DNA of 64,000 bases from Okapia johnstoni (lineage: Eukaryota > Chordata > Mammalia > Artiodactyla > Giraffidae). Location of the stretch: NCBI GenBank assembly GCA_024291935.2, contig CM044323.1:56706140-56770139 (forward strand), written 5' to 3'. Below the pieces are notes generated by a model that worked only from the letters and a program-made list of their open reading frames with translations, ran no database searches and was not told the DNA's origin. The position numbers were made by a program, and so were the translations under genes. Of the stretch, positions 26,701-41,700 are shown piece by piece (positions within the stretch are counted from its first letter, which is position 1; each line of letters opens with the position of its first letter).

Positions 26701-29700
26701 CTTCTCCAAGGGGTCTTCCCAACCCAAGGACTGAACCCAGGTCTCCCACACTGCAGGCAAATTCTTTACCATCTGAGCCACCAGTGAAGCCCAAGAATAC
26801 TGGAATGGATAGCCTAAATCTTCTCCATGGAATCTTCCGACCCAGCAATTGGACCAGGGTCTCCTGCATTGCAGGTGGATTCTTAACAGCTGTGAAACTT
26901 CATTTACGTTAAGTGTTTAAGAAAAACACTCAAAAGTTCTAAACTTTTCTACACTGTAGAGAAAAAAACAGGAGAACTCTCTTGGCCCCAACTGTCCTTC
27001 TCTTGAAACCAAAAATATAAATACAGTGTGTGAGAAATACTTATAACATCTAAAAATCGATCAACACTTCCTCAGTCAAAAACATATTTCTCTACACATA
27101 AGAGTTCAATTTTAAAAGTTCAACCACTAGCTTTATGGCAGAACAAAACCTAAACAGCTGCTGAGTTACACTTTTATTTTAGCACACAGACAAAACCATT
27201 ATAAGTGACTATTCAAACAACAGAACTAGAAACTTCCCCCCCATCTCCTACTGTTTTTCAGGGGTCTGAATGATGTGCTGCCCCAAGAACAATGCAACAC
27301 AATGGCTCGCTCAGCCCCTGCTCCTCAGCACAAAGCTGTGCACACAACAGTCTTAAATATCCCACAGGTTGGCTGGTTGACTTCTGATGTCCAGACATAC
27401 ACAATTTACTCAATAAATACAAGCATAGTTATCTATCAAGTACTGCATTTATGGAGCTTACATTCTAGTTACAAACATTATATCTTGATAAGAGATGACT
27501 ACTAAAAGAAGATTTCAAAATGCTGCCTCAAGTTCAAATCCATTCCATAAGGAAGCTGTCTACAAAATAAAATTCTGAGATGACATCATTAACTGGATGC
27601 TTCCTTTCCAGAATATTAATTTACAGCGTAGTCATATCAAGATAGTGGCCTTAGAAACTAACATCTTCAATGGATGCAGAAGGAAAACAGATATGGAAAT
27701 CTTTTATTTCTTAATATCTTAGAAGGAAAAGATAGGAATACTTTTAAGTAAACTTCTTTATAATATATAAATGGGCTTCAACTACAGCCTTATTTTAGTC
27801 ATATCTACGTGGATCACGGCAAAACTGGCTTTCAATGTAGACGAGACTTTTTACACACACACGAGACGCTAGAATTACTACACAGCAATTTAGTGTCTCA
27901 TTCCTTAACTGCTTTAAATTGTAGGCTCCCACAAGCTACACACAAGTCTAGTGCTTCATTCTTGGGAATACAGGAGGAGGTATATCATAAATGCCACATG
28001 AATCAATGGATGTGATTAATGCATCTCATTATCCACTCTGTACCAAAAACTATGTGAGAAAAAAACACATTTTCTGAATCTTATACTTTGCAACCACTTA
28101 ATACAGACAATCACGTTTTCTGAATTCATAGCACTTTTTTTTTCAGACTATCACACATCTCCCAGTGAAATGTCTTGCCATTTCATAATTTGGCTCTAGT
28201 GGGCATTTAATTTTAGATGAGTAAAGTAATGAAGTGGTTAACAGAACAGGCTTTGGAGTGAGAGACTGGAACACAATTTAGGGGCTATCACTTATTGGCT
28301 GGATGGGTCTTGGTCAAACCACTTGTTTCCTGATTTGTAACAGCTTACCTTACAAGGTTGTATAAGGTTTAAAGGAGATAATGTGCTAATGCACCTTTAT
28401 CAGCACAGTGCCCAGCACACAGTAAGTGCTCAATAAATGGTAGTTCTGCTAAGTTTGGTTTCCCAAACAGATTATCTCTTGATGTAAATACCTGAATTAC
28501 ATGATTTTTACATGCCTCCATACCGCCGTGCTGTAGTCCATGGTGTCACAAAGAGTCAGACACGACTAGGTGACTGAACAACAACACCTAACACAATGCT
28601 TCATATGTAGTAAAGGCTAGATAGATATTTACTTAATAATGGAACTGGATGGATCTTAATTTTTCTCTTTGGAAAGGTGAAAAATCTTATTCTGACAACT
28701 CTGCTAATCAATACACAGCATCTATGGTTTCCTACCATAACCAAAAGCCATAATTACCATCCAATTTGTCTGGGATCTGTCACATGTCAAAATCATTCAA
28801 ACAAGGGAAACTGCATGTAGGACAGCATCCAGTAACAATGTCTTACTGTCAACACTTGACAATGCCTCTCTTTCAGGAAGTCAGACAACTGATCTCCAAG
28901 TCCCCCCCTGCCTCCCCTCTGATTTTGGTAGGGCCCCATTTCTTTCTACAGTCCAGTATGAAGAGGTGAATAAGAAATACAGTTTTTCATCAAACTGGCT
29001 TATGGGTGTTTCTATTTAGCTATGCAGTTTTAGCACAGGGTGGGCAAAGTTTTTCTGCAAAGGGCCAAACAGTAAACTTTTAGGCTTTGTGGGCCATGTG
29101 ATTGTGCAAAATAGCCACAGGAAATGCATAAACAAGTCAACATGGCTGTATTCCAATAAAACTTGATAAATATTTCATTAATTATACCTCAATAAAGCTG
29201 AAAAAAGATACAGAGGAAGAAAAACTTTCTGGACACAAATTAGAATTTAATTTACTTTTCATGTCAGGAAATATTACTCTTCTTTTGGTTTTCTTCCTCC
29301 AACCATTTAAAAATGCAAAAACCATTTTTAGCTCACAGGCTACAGAATTATTACACAGGTGATAAGTACCCACAGGATATAGTTTGCTGACTCCTGCACT
29401 AGCATCAATATAGGGAAGTGTGTAGCACTGATTCTGGTTCTTCATCACAAACTCAATCTTCTCAAGGTCTACTTCTCCACAAATATTTTATCATCCCAAA
29501 CAATTCATTCATTTCCAGACAGAACATTCTTGAAAATTCAACCAAGTCACTAATTTTAGCTCTATATAGACCATAATATAATATGATCTTTAATATACAC
29601 CATATTTTAGCTCATTTCTTGGTTTATTAGACATCTGTCTTAATTATATTATAAACAACTAATGAAACAACCAGTTTGTACTTATTTAAAAAAAGAACAA

Positions 29701-32700
29701 GAACTATAATTCAATGATTATGCAACTACAATACCACAAAAACAGTATAACTCTCAATTTTACATCTCCATTTAATGAAACTCTAAATTATAAGTTCATT
29801 ATGTGATTGTATAAATACCTCTATTCTGTATATAGCATTATCGCTCCCAGGTTTGCTTCTTTCAGTATGTTGAAGGCCAAGGGTCTTAATATTGTGGGCA
29901 AGTGGCAAAACCTGGTCCTGTCACGGTGAACTCTTTAAAAATACTTACCATCATGAATCAGTGTTGCAGAGTTCATTTAAAATTCTTTAGTAGATTAGCT
30001 TTCAGATGACAACTAACAATTTAACCACAGATTAAATCAAGTAATTATGAATTCTGAATGAATTTGTTGTTATTCAGTAGCAGAACCAAGTCCTGAAGGG
30101 TGCTATTTCTGTGGTACCGTCGAAAACCTTCAAAATGTTCAAGGCATTTGTTTCAACATGTAGACTAAGGCTTAGAAAGAATTCTCTGCATTTGCCTGAT
30201 TTCATGGCAGAGACAAATACAGAATTTTGACAGTATACCTTTTAGATAACCATTTAGAATTACTGAACTTCACAAAATATTTAAAAATATGAACTCATGG
30301 TACAATTATACTGTTACACAGAAGACATAATAAAATAAAATCAAGTTATAACAAATGATTAAAAAGTTCAAAGTGAAGTGCTTATTAAATTTTTGAGATG
30401 TTAGAAAGATAGTAAGAAAAACTGGCCTAAATTTACAAATATACTTTAAAATCATATAACTTCAACAACACAGAAGATTTACATTTGTTCAAAATTTGAA
30501 CATGTGCATTTGGGACATGGTTTCAGAAGAATGATGACTCTTTGGAGAAATGACATCTCTGGCAATCACAGACAGTAATAATTAATACTTAGATAAAGTT
30601 AGAATTTGGCCTCCTTACTTTGCTCAAGACATCTACTACCTATGATTTTAACCAATTATTGATTTATATTGTAAATTCTATTTCATTCCAAGAAAAGCAA
30701 AAGTGTATTTGTACTTCAGAGGGCGTGGTATAGCAACAAAAAAGTTTTGAAAATGAGTATTTTAAATATATTTTAAAATATAATTATAAGAGTAGGAAGA
30801 CAACTTAATAATAAAAGATAAACTAAGGAAAGAACCTATACTTCTGAATTATAAATATTCTTTTTACTAAAACAAATAACTAGTAGTCTTGGAAATTTAT
30901 AGCATAAAAGCAGTCTTCACTGTAAACCTTTTTACTTATGCCCCAGTATCATTCAATTTTTTTCCCTAATATACTTAAAAATATATTTATCTTTAATCTT
31001 CCAATAAAATTATTCATGGAAGGTATTCTAACAAATGCTTCTGTTTATTGAGCACCTACATGCACCATGCTAGATATTTCAAATACATTATATCTCAAAC
31101 TAAAATGTCCCTGCAGATAAAACTTCCTCTGCTAGGAAAAAGAGGGTATAAGACAAAGTCTCAATCTTCTCTGCTTTCCTTTCCTCATTTTTCTCTGCCT
31201 ATACTTCTCAAAAAAATTGTTCAGTTTAAAAAGAAAATATATCTCACCCTTGGCTACCTTCTTCACATATGTTATGTAAAAACCACTGTGACTTGTCTTT
31301 TTCCCCTTACAAAGAACAGAAACTTAAGATTTCATGTTTTTGATTCTTGAAGATAGAACAGGCATTTAGAAAACATCAAAATATTAAATTATTCATCTCC
31401 AAGTTGATTCAAGGACAGGTCCACTGATATCACCATATCCACTTTAATTGGTTCCAAATAATTCTTTGAGCCCCTTGCAAATTCTTACTGGCATTTCCTT
31501 ACTTTTCTCTGACTTACTAAGGTTTTATCATAAATTCTGAATATTAAGGCTGTGTCTTTACTTCTCTTTATCACACTTGTTGTTTTCCCCCCTCTCTCTA
31601 CCCATCTGACATTATTTATACAATGTAGGCAGTTCAATCAATCTATGTAGAATTAAATTACTGACCTTCATTAATTATGATTTTCATAAAAATCTGACAT
31701 TCATTAATTGGAATTATTTTATCCAGTTGTATATCACTTTACAGAATAGGTTGATTTCTAAGAGTTGGGCTAATTTCTATAAACCAAATCATACTTTTAT
31801 CCCTAAGGGAAAAAATTGTGCAGATTCACGTTTGTGAGTGCTATACATCTTTAAAAATCACACACTTAGAAAGGAAAAAACTAAGAAATGGTAAAAATTA
31901 TTTCAAAATTAAACAAGTACCATATCATAAAACATGTACTCTTTGATCTGTACCAAAGTAAGTAGAAGACATGTCCTTGGAATTGTCTGCCTCTTGAAAA
32001 TAGAAAATTCCCATATCCTCTCTATGCTAAGTATAGTGAAACCCCTTGCCTATATGATCAGATATAGGTTTTTTCTTTTTAAATCTCCTCTCTTCACATA
32101 CGTGTAGAATTGCTAGTAAAGTTATGAAAGTTCTTAATGCAGAGAGGCCCATTTATAGTACAGTTAACAGTGCTTAACAATGCAATTTTGCAATATGGTT
32201 CAATTATCTGCTTGTCTTTTTTTTCCCCCCCATTCATCCATTTATTCTTCAAATACTAGGTAAGTGTCAACTAGGCACTCAATAGTATTGTAGATGCTGG
32301 GAATACAGTGAGGAACAAAATATTTAAAAAATCCCTGCCCTCACGGGGCTTACAGTCTAGTTCCTCAAAGGGGATCTCTAGCTAAAATAAAAGTACTCAA
32401 AATCCAAGAGGAAAGCTTTCTGAAAGGCTCCGTTAGTCTGATATCTCAGAGGAGCAAAGGCTACAATAAGTACTACATTAACATTTGTAACATGTTTTAT
32501 TTTTATCAAAAATAAAAATAACATCTAGTTAAGTTTATTAATTTCCTTAAATTTTAATTTATTCATATTTAATATACTCCTAATTTTCCTCAATTTACAA
32601 TTTCTAGCTATTTCTGATAAATTCTATAACCTCCTTGAAGAAAGTAAGAGACAATCCTTTTAAATTTCCAACCTAATTGATGATCAATAGGTACCAATCA

Positions 32701-35700
32701 AGAGATGATCTTCAAAAAAGCAATTCTTTGTTATAAAACAATGGACTTCACAATTACAGGACTGTTTGCCACTGCTGCTTCTGCATGATTTAACCAACTG
32801 ACTGGGGTTTTGATTGGGATACCAGTACTTGAAATAATTTGTTAGTTTCCTAACTTCTTTGTTACCGTCCCATTAACTAAACTTATACTTCTTAGTTAGC
32901 ATTACTATGTGGTAAGGGTTATCATTAGAAACTAGACTTTCCCCATGGCAAAGATTACCTGGCATTTTATCTAACTTTTACCTGGCACAGTTGTCAGTGC
33001 AGGCACTGCTAATGTGCTCTGGACTCTTCTTTTACCGAGCTCTCAATTCCTGCTCTGCCCTTGCTTTCTCTAACCAAAATTGTGAATTATCTAAGTTTAA
33101 TATGGCCAGGCCACATCTGTGTCAAGCTGAGCGGTCCTTCATCTTTTCTTGGGCTTCTTCTCCCTCTTCATGTCACAGCTAATGGTAATGTTTTCCACTT
33201 TCACCGCAGGACACTTTCCACCCTCTTTCACTGACAGGACACCACAGGAAATCAGGAAATTTGTAGGTATGCCACAGAGTGATAAAGGATGCCAAGCTAG
33301 GAATGAGGATATCAACTTTGCTCTGCACAGGATACCGAAAGATCCAGAGGTATTAAAGGAAATGTCACTCTGCATATGATTTCTGCATTTTCCTTTCTAT
33401 ATTTCTCTCTCTATATATATTCATTCAACAATATTCATTGAGTGCTTATGAGGTTCTGGGACTGTTACAGTTAGTTACTTCTAATGGGAACACACCAACA
33501 CTGCTTCAAAGCAGCACTGGTAAATCTCTGACCTATAGGTCATATTCAGTCTTCAGCTTAATTTTGTGTGGCCCAGAGAGAAGGTATCAAGAAATGAAAT
33601 CACAACAGGCCGTAAGAAGTCTTTAGAAGCAGTAAGATAGAGAAAGCCATAACTCCATGAAGAGAGGAGGCCTGTATCTTTCTCCTTTACTTCTGTGTAT
33701 ACCTCTCACTGTCTCTAGTTCTTTGCTCTAGTTCTCCCTTCTTCACTTTGCCTCATTTCCTTAACTGGTCATAAAAAAGCCAATGGGATGTATGTTACTT
33801 CCTGTATTTATTGAATTGCATTCCTACCTTCAGTTTAAAGGGCAGACCAATTGAACACCTCTTATTTGTATCCTGGAGCAAACATAAGCCTTTTTGTTGC
33901 TTTTGTTTGGGGTGAGGCAAAAGGAGAGGGTGGAAATAGGTCTCCAGTCCTTGAAATCTCTTTCAGATATTACCCACTCATTAACTCAGTAAACTAAAAT
34001 TCCATCTTGGAATGTATGAAAACTGCATTAAAAAATAAAATAATAAACATTGTACTTCAAGAATCTACACCAAAAAATTAAATACAATCAAAGTTCATTA
34101 AGGCATAAGTGTAAAAAGTAAATAAATATTTCATAGAGAAAGTAAATAAAAATCTATCCAAATAATTATTTCAACAAAAAATAGAATAGAAATAAATGCA
34201 TCCAAAGGAAGAGTTATCATTTATCATTTTTTATACACTGAAAATAAGAATTCTCCACTAGGAACTGTTTTCATGCAGATTTTATCACAAAATTATTTTA
34301 TATTTTTCAGTTTACAATTTCTCTCTTCCATAGTTGCTATGAACTGTAAATTATTCACTTAATTCCCCAGAAATTAAATATCTTCCTAAGAACTCTATAG
34401 AATCCCCATTACATCAGCATACCACAGTATCTTTTCTACAGCACACACAAAAAAAACTATAATAATTATAACTTATTCTTTATTTGTCATCTTTCTACAG
34501 AAATTATCAGGATTTAGCCTTACCAGGAGATTATACACATTATAAATACAAGTTTAGACTACTAGTCACCAGACTGTTACGTTGTATTTCTAGAACACGA
34601 TATCACAAATTAAAGTCATTAATTCCAAAACAATAGTTTATTAACAAAAAAGTACAAAGAAGTACAAATGGACATCCTATTTCCCCCTCATTACGGTCCA
34701 TCTATCTATCTCCCTTTCAGTCCATGGCATGGCCTTCTTGAGCTAAAAGAATGGGTAAAATACTTCTCTTTCCATTGGGCCCTACTAAACCATCCCCAAA
34801 CAAATCATTATGTACTTAAGTTACATAGTCCATGTCAATTTTTAAAATGTTTTATCTATATGAATTGCCATAAAAGCCTGTCCCCTTGGCAACATACCAT
34901 GTTCCTAAACTGAATGAAACATATGAACATCAATATCCATAAATCATGCTTAGACAGAAGGAATATCTTATCACTAGTATGTTTGCCTTGAAGTAACAGT
35001 TTACAAATTAAAGCTTAGAGGTGTAGAAAAGGATTTTCATAGATATTTACTAAAACATATCAAGTCAAAAACATCTTATTAGCTGAACTAAATTGAGGTA
35101 CATGGAAAACATTCAGCTTAGTTGTGTTTTCTGCACAGATTTTTAAATCAAAGCTACTTACATTTCTAATCTTACTGCTGTTAATTTCAATTTTCTCCAA
35201 CAGTGGTCCAATTTATTTTAATAAACCTACAGTTAATTCCATACTTCTCTCTCTACAAGCCCAAAGTACCTCTCTAAATCATGTTAAAGTTCCAACACTT
35301 GTGATTTCTCTCTCAGGGCTCCTTAAAATACCAACACAGGATGGGAAGATTTAGTAAACTGCCACATTTTGCTTTCTGCTATGGTTCATCAAGAGAGAAC
35401 ATATGAATTAATTTACTGATGTTCCCAAAGTCTTGCGTATAATTTATTAGATTATACATTTTTTTGTGTAGTAAGCTCCAGCTTTTTGGTCTGCAGAGGG
35501 AGCCAGATCAGAGCTTACAATACTTTACTCCCTGCTTAGAACTATTCTCATGAAGAACATGAGCTCAGTGTTGGACTAGACTGCAGTAACATAAGGTGCT
35601 ATACCAGTGATACATTTTTTGGGAGCTGGAAAATTCAGATGACCACTCACTAAACATAAAATCATTATTCCACAAAGATTTTATTCACATCAAACTTGCA

Positions 35701-38700
35701 CAGTAGCAAAAAAAATCAAAACATAACTAAGCCACATATCAAAGAACAATATACAATAGAGATTTGAATTTCTCAATGGCATTGGAAAGGATTTCCATAA
35801 ATAACATTTACAATTCTAGTGTTAGGTCTTTCAAGGTATCTGAAGCTTCACAGTGCTAGAATTGATTTTTATCAGAACACATGCAAAAATGTGCAACATA
35901 ATAATCCATATTAATGACACAAAAAAGCACGCCGGTTATTTGTCATTCCAGCACGGCCATGCCACTCTATGTTCTAAAAAAAAAAAACAAACAACCCCCC
36001 AAATCCGGATCCCATTCATTCTTCAATTATGCCTTTAGTCACTCTGTTTTATTATATTCAAACAGTCACTGTTAGTGCTCTTCACCACGACTTTCAGGTT
36101 GACGTCACTCCCTGCCTGCTGGCTGTCAGGACTGGGGGACGCCCCTCTCCCAGACTCACCTTCTTCCGGATGTCTTCATCGTTTGCTCCGAGAGAGGCAT
36201 AGAGCTTGAATGCAGCCTGGCGAAGTTCATGAGCATGCTTTAAGTCATGATCAAGCTACAGGAGGAAAAAAAGATGTGTTCCAACCCAGTCCACAAATTA
36301 AATTTTCAATAAAACTAATAGAGTTGAAGAAAAAAAAATGCTTAACAGCTAACATGTTAGTGCTCGTTATTTTGGGGTGTGGCTCACATATGACTGAGAC
36401 CTTGCTAGGTCTGTGTCAGGAAGACCTGGAATTCTTGCAGTTTGGTTCTGTCTAAAATGTGATAACACTGGTATATGAAAAACATTCGTGATCTTTGAGC
36501 CCTAAAAATTCAGTGTTTCTTTAGTGGCACTGATGCTTGCTTGCACCAGTTGGGTTTTTTTGACTATGGCATGTGGAATCTTAGTTCCACAGCCAGAGAT
36601 TAAATCTGTGCCCCCAGCAATGGAAGCATGGAGTTCTAACCACTGGACCACCAGGAAATTCCCCACCAGCTCTTTGAAATGCTCTCACAAACATGGCATA
36701 CTCAGGCCTTTCCAGCCCTAGAATACAGCTGATAACTTGAGTGCTGCTGCAATCTTTGAGAAGGTTTTCCCAAACATTAATAGTGCTAGCCAATAGTGCT
36801 AGAAGGAAAATCTTTGTAAAAATACTTAATAAAGAACAGAAAATGGTAATCATTACTATCTGTCTATTACAGCTATCTGAGAGTTGCTTTCAGGAGACTT
36901 TTTTGGGATAAATTTATTACAATTACTGGTATGAAATAATTATAGCTGTCTTTCACATGCATAACTGGCTTTCTCAGTTATCAGTTCTTCCAAATACCTG
37001 ATTTATCACCAAACTACCAAAAAGATAAAAAAGAAGTATGTTCTTAGGACACTTTCAGTGACTAAATACTAACCAGTAAATTTATAAGGCAAATCAATAA
37101 ATAGTTTCACAACTAAGAGATGTAACTTACTCATCCAAATGATGGCAACTTTTTCCAAATGAGTTGCCTTGGAAAACTTCACCCTTATGCAAAGATGTAG
37201 GTGTTGTTCATAATATTCTGAAACCCTCTTTTGAAAATTCCTAAAGAACTGAATGGCATACTAGCAAGAAAACCTTGACAATAACATATTTTCATCAACT
37301 AAGAGAGTTTTAACTGTCACTGGTGTGTGAAGATGGAGAAACCCAGCTAGGTAATGTCATTTAGAGTAACAACAACAACAACAAAAACTCCACAATAAAA
37401 AAACCTGAAACTCAGATGGGATGGTTCTAAAGGCAATTCTTAAGCGTAGCTCCAAAAATATCTTGATCAAAGCAGGCATGGATGGTTTATGGGAGGAATC
37501 TCCCAATATACAACATTCATTTTGATGTGTAAGTTCTAAAATACGTGTTCTTATGTCTTAACTACTTTCCAGTCATAACTCACTAGAATACTGACTTGGA
37601 CTTAAATAAAGTATCATGAAAATCACACATTTATTAACATGCAGAAAGTCCCTTTTCGGTCTAGTATCCACACTTGTATGTCAGAAACCACTGGATAATC
37701 TGTCATCAAAAATAAAGATGACAAAACAAACTAATATTCAAGTTTAGGAGATTTTTTTAAGTCATTATTATTTCAGTTTCACTGTGATGGAAAAACTCTA
37801 GGAGAAGGGATAATCTATATACCAGTTAAATGTTTTGCACATATGTAGGCTAGAAGTTTTTATAACTGTTTCTTCACTCTCATATCCATTTGCCTTGCTG
37901 GGATGGTCAACTAAAGGGGTTCATGAGGCTATAGTTAGGACTTACTCACATATCTTTGTACTGGGAAGTACTGTGTCATTTTGAGCAAGTAGTCAGAGGG
38001 AAAACAGACAAGGCAAGCTGGTTCAATATAACCTACAGCTTCTACTAGAAAAACAATACTGTTGAAGAAAGTGAAAGTCGCTCAGTCGTGTCCGACTCTT
38101 TGCAACCCCATGGATTATACAGTCCATGTAATTCTCCAGGCCAGAATACTGGAGTGGGTAGCCTTTCCCTTCTCCAGGGGATCTTCCCAACCCAGGGATT
38201 ACACCCAGGTCTGCCACATTGCAGGTAGATTCTTTACCAGCTGAGCCACGAGGTTAAGCCCAAGAACACTGGAGTGGGTAGCCTATCCCTTTTCCAGCAG
38301 ATCTTCCTGACCCAGGAATCGAACTGGGGTCTCCTGCACTGCAGGCGAATTCTTTACCAACTGAGCTATATTGAAGGAAGGGTAGGCACAAAACTTTAAT
38401 ATATAAAGGGCAGAGTACATTAATACAAATATCAATGAAAGTTATTTTAGGCCCTTTCTGAGACAGAGAAAGGTATACCCTTAATAGTTTATTTTCAATG
38501 TTAAATGCCAAAAGAACAGTTGCCTACCAGATGAAGTTTTTTGGAACCCAAGGGCATGGGAGAGGTCAAAGAATAGTTTTAAAAATTTACCACTGGGACC
38601 AGTGGCATCAAAAACAGTCACATATGTGAAACAGTACTGGTTACTATTTAAGAGGCAATGCTCTCTCTACTATGACTTCCTTAAATAAACTTTCTCTAAC

Positions 38701-41700
38701 AGAATGTTTATCTCTCACGCTTAGAGAAGTACATATGACAAACAGGTTGAGAACAACAAAGCCAAGAAGAACATCTACCATTCTAAGGAACTGATAGTTT
38801 GAGGAAAAGTTAGCACAATTTGGTCCTTCATGCTTTCAAACTAGAGGTTAGGTGGTGCTTTACTGTCAACTACCAGGCCCAAAACACAGTATGAAACTGC
38901 AGAAAAGAAAGAGGAGATGGCAAAAATTATAAGAAAAGATATGAAAAAACAGTGGCAGAGAGTAAAATAAAGCCACTCAGTCTCCTGGAACATAAGATTA
39001 CCTTTGTTCTAAAGAATGAGAATATAGCAACAGAGATGATTCTGGAACCTTGAAAAGGATTAGAAGATGTTGATATAATGTCAATAACCCTAGCTTAGAG
39101 ACCCTGCTATTTTGGGGTTAGGTGGGAATCAGGAATGAAATTTCTTGATTACCTCCTTACTAAAAAACTTAACAACTGAATTCAAAAATTCATAAAGCAA
39201 CATCATCTTTGTTACCGAGAGTAAAAGATTTCTTTATTTAAAAGGGCTTTCAACTGTAATTTATCAAGTGGTTCAAAGTGGTGAACAGTAAGAAAATCTT
39301 TTTAAAAATCCCTCTCTCGAGCTGCTGAAAAGGAAAAGAGAACATACCCTTTTAATATCAGTGATGGCACTCACAGAGCTGGGATACTTGAAGTAATCAG
39401 CAAGCATGGCAATGAGGTGATCAGTAATGCTAGCAATTCTCTGCAGCTCAACATCTGGTTCAATCAGATAGGCGAGTGTCTCAGCTCCTTCAACTCTCTC
39501 CTCTAGTAACCTCTCCTTACTGCACATTCGAACCAAACAAGGCAATGTCTGGAAGGAGTGAAATTAATTATTTGCTTTTTTGGTAAAGGGAAAAGCACGA
39601 TGGAGATCATATAGTAACTAAGTCGACCCAATGGTTTTTACTGGGAGTCATGTTTGTAATCAAATATTTCAATAAAGACTTTCAGAGAATAAAAGGATTT
39701 TTTTTTGGAATGTAAAAACAAAATTCAGTGCACATTAGTCATTTACACTGGCACACTAAACTCACATATATTCAAAGCACTTTAGGCTTTTGTGATTGAT
39801 GAGACTGAAGCTTTATCATACAATCTTACAAAAGACATTCAAGAATCCCTAATATATCACTGCTGATGCTTCTGCCATGTCTATCTATTTATTATACCTA
39901 AAATAATTCAGCAGTTTAATTAGGAAAAATTTTGCCTTAGAAAAAGCATGCTATCTTTTCCTTGTGCTCAGTTGCTCAGTCGTGTCCAACTCTTTGTGAC
40001 CCCATGGACTGCAGTCTGCCAGGCTCCTCTCTCCATGGAATTTTCTGGGCAAGAATACTGGAGTGGGTTGCCATTTCCTACTCCAGAATCTTTTCGTTAA
40101 TGAGTGTGATGTGGCTGGGATGACTTTCAATTTTTTGTTTAGAGATTGCAAAAACAAAATACAGCTTTAAAAATTCAGTGATCTTCCCATTGCTCAGATT
40201 CTACCAGTTCTCCTCTAATCCAAGTGAAATGCACAAATCACAGTTCCTTGGTTCTCCAAAGAACTCCCTGGAATGACTGTGATATCAGTTTTACTTCTGA
40301 GGTCCTTTGAAAATCTTGGCTTGGTAATTAACCTACCTTAATACAAAAGATAAAGATAGCGCTAAGTCATGTCCAACTCTTGCAATCCCATGGACTGTAG
40401 CCTGCCAGGCTCCTCTGTCCATGGGATTCTCCAGGCAAGAATACTGGAGTAGGTTGCCATTTCCTTCTCCAGAGGAACTTCCTGATGCAGGAATTGAACC
40501 CAGGTCTCCCACATTGCAGGCAGATGCTTTACTGACTGAGCTACCTGGGAAGCCCTAGGTTCTCATTAAAAATATCCCATGTTTATATTTCAAAGGCTGA
40601 AGAATTAAGTTTAAAGGTTGATGTGGAAATAGAAACTGAAACATTAGAATTATATGAAGCTTTCCTCTACAACCAGAGTCAACTATGTTTTGTTCTAAGT
40701 TCCTATCATAGCTTTATCACAGAGTTCAGCACTTCATTGTTCACTATTGATTTCTTATCAGGCTAGTTCCATCTTTAAGATACAACCCTAGGCTTCCAAG
40801 AAGAAAGCCTTACTCTTATTTTCCTTTAAATAGTTACCAACATTTATCAATACCATAAATTCATGGATAATTGAACTTAATGCTCACAATTACTACCCAA
40901 AGAAGATACTATTAAGCTAGTTTATCAATGAGAAAGAAAAGTAGGGATAGAGCAGTTAAGTAAGGATGTAGAAGCCCTCAGTGCTCTATGCAGGGCTACC
41001 TACTTAGGGGTCCTCAGCTCTCATTACATCAACTGTCTGCTTCACCAAAAACTAAAGGAAACATTAATCTTCTTAACGGTCTTTTATCCTTGGGTTCATT
41101 TTGAACACAGATAATGAGAGAGTTCATACTCATAAAATGACACAGTATTTACAGTTGTTCTGTTCTTTATAATTAATAAGAAGCTTAATGCATTTAATAC
41201 ATTATTATTATTCTCAATAATCCCGTGGGATAGATGAGCAGGAATTACTGCTTCCATTTTCATAATTAGGAATCTGAGGCACCAAAAGAATAAGGGATGT
41301 ACCCAAGGCTACCAACCCAGTCACTGGTGGAAGTGCTAAAACTCAGAATTCAGGTCTTAGGACTTTTAGGGCTAGTCTTTCATCTGGGCTCTTCTGAGTT
41401 CTAGTTCCATCTGACACACCACAATAATGATGATTGCTTTCAAGTGTTATTTACTTATTCTTTCTCATTATGCCTTTTTATTATCTGCCATGAGGGTGAA
41501 ATTAAGTCTTCATCTGAAGAGTTAGCAAACTGCTTGCCTACAAAACTGTGTTGAAAACAATGAAAATCAAGTATTAAAATATACTTTCTATTTAACTTGA
41601 ATCTTACATATTTTTATAGTATTTACATCCTTCTAATTACCATAAAAGTGAAAAAAGTTTGACAAGCAAAGATTTACTTTGACTTTCAAAACACATCTAA

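Larger units (their letters stand above)
17079..36159. other. ARMC8 19-kb intron between exons 10 and 11
   Basis: Noncoding for ARMC8. Repeats listed separately cover much of 17.8-29.4 kb. Stretches 17079-17800, 18600-18800, 20500-21300, 24350-25370, 29400-31030, 31100-32220 and 32480-36000 show little except AT-rich sequence and short chance frames. One open exon-like segment near 24.2 kb is listed separately. Confidence 0.85.
36256..39347. other. ARMC8 intron between exons 9 and 10
   Basis: Noncoding. It contains a CHR-type SINE (36545-36665), a short (AAC)n at 37367-37384 and a Bov-tA SINE (38065-38375). The rest is AT-rich without recognised features. Confidence 0.8.

Noticed and set aside
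26465..26869. 134-codon minus frame, and similar frames at 38023-38244, 48253-48459, 53994-54236, 62204-62467
   Set aside because: All are translations of Bov SINEs (recurring [18 protein letters not shown] strings), not genes.
33149..33379. Overlapping open frames of 76-78 codons on both strands near 33.2 kb, possibly a retrocopy
   Set aside because: Neither peptide is recognisable, no poly-A tail or splice pattern accompanies them, and open frames on both strands over the same bases point to composition.
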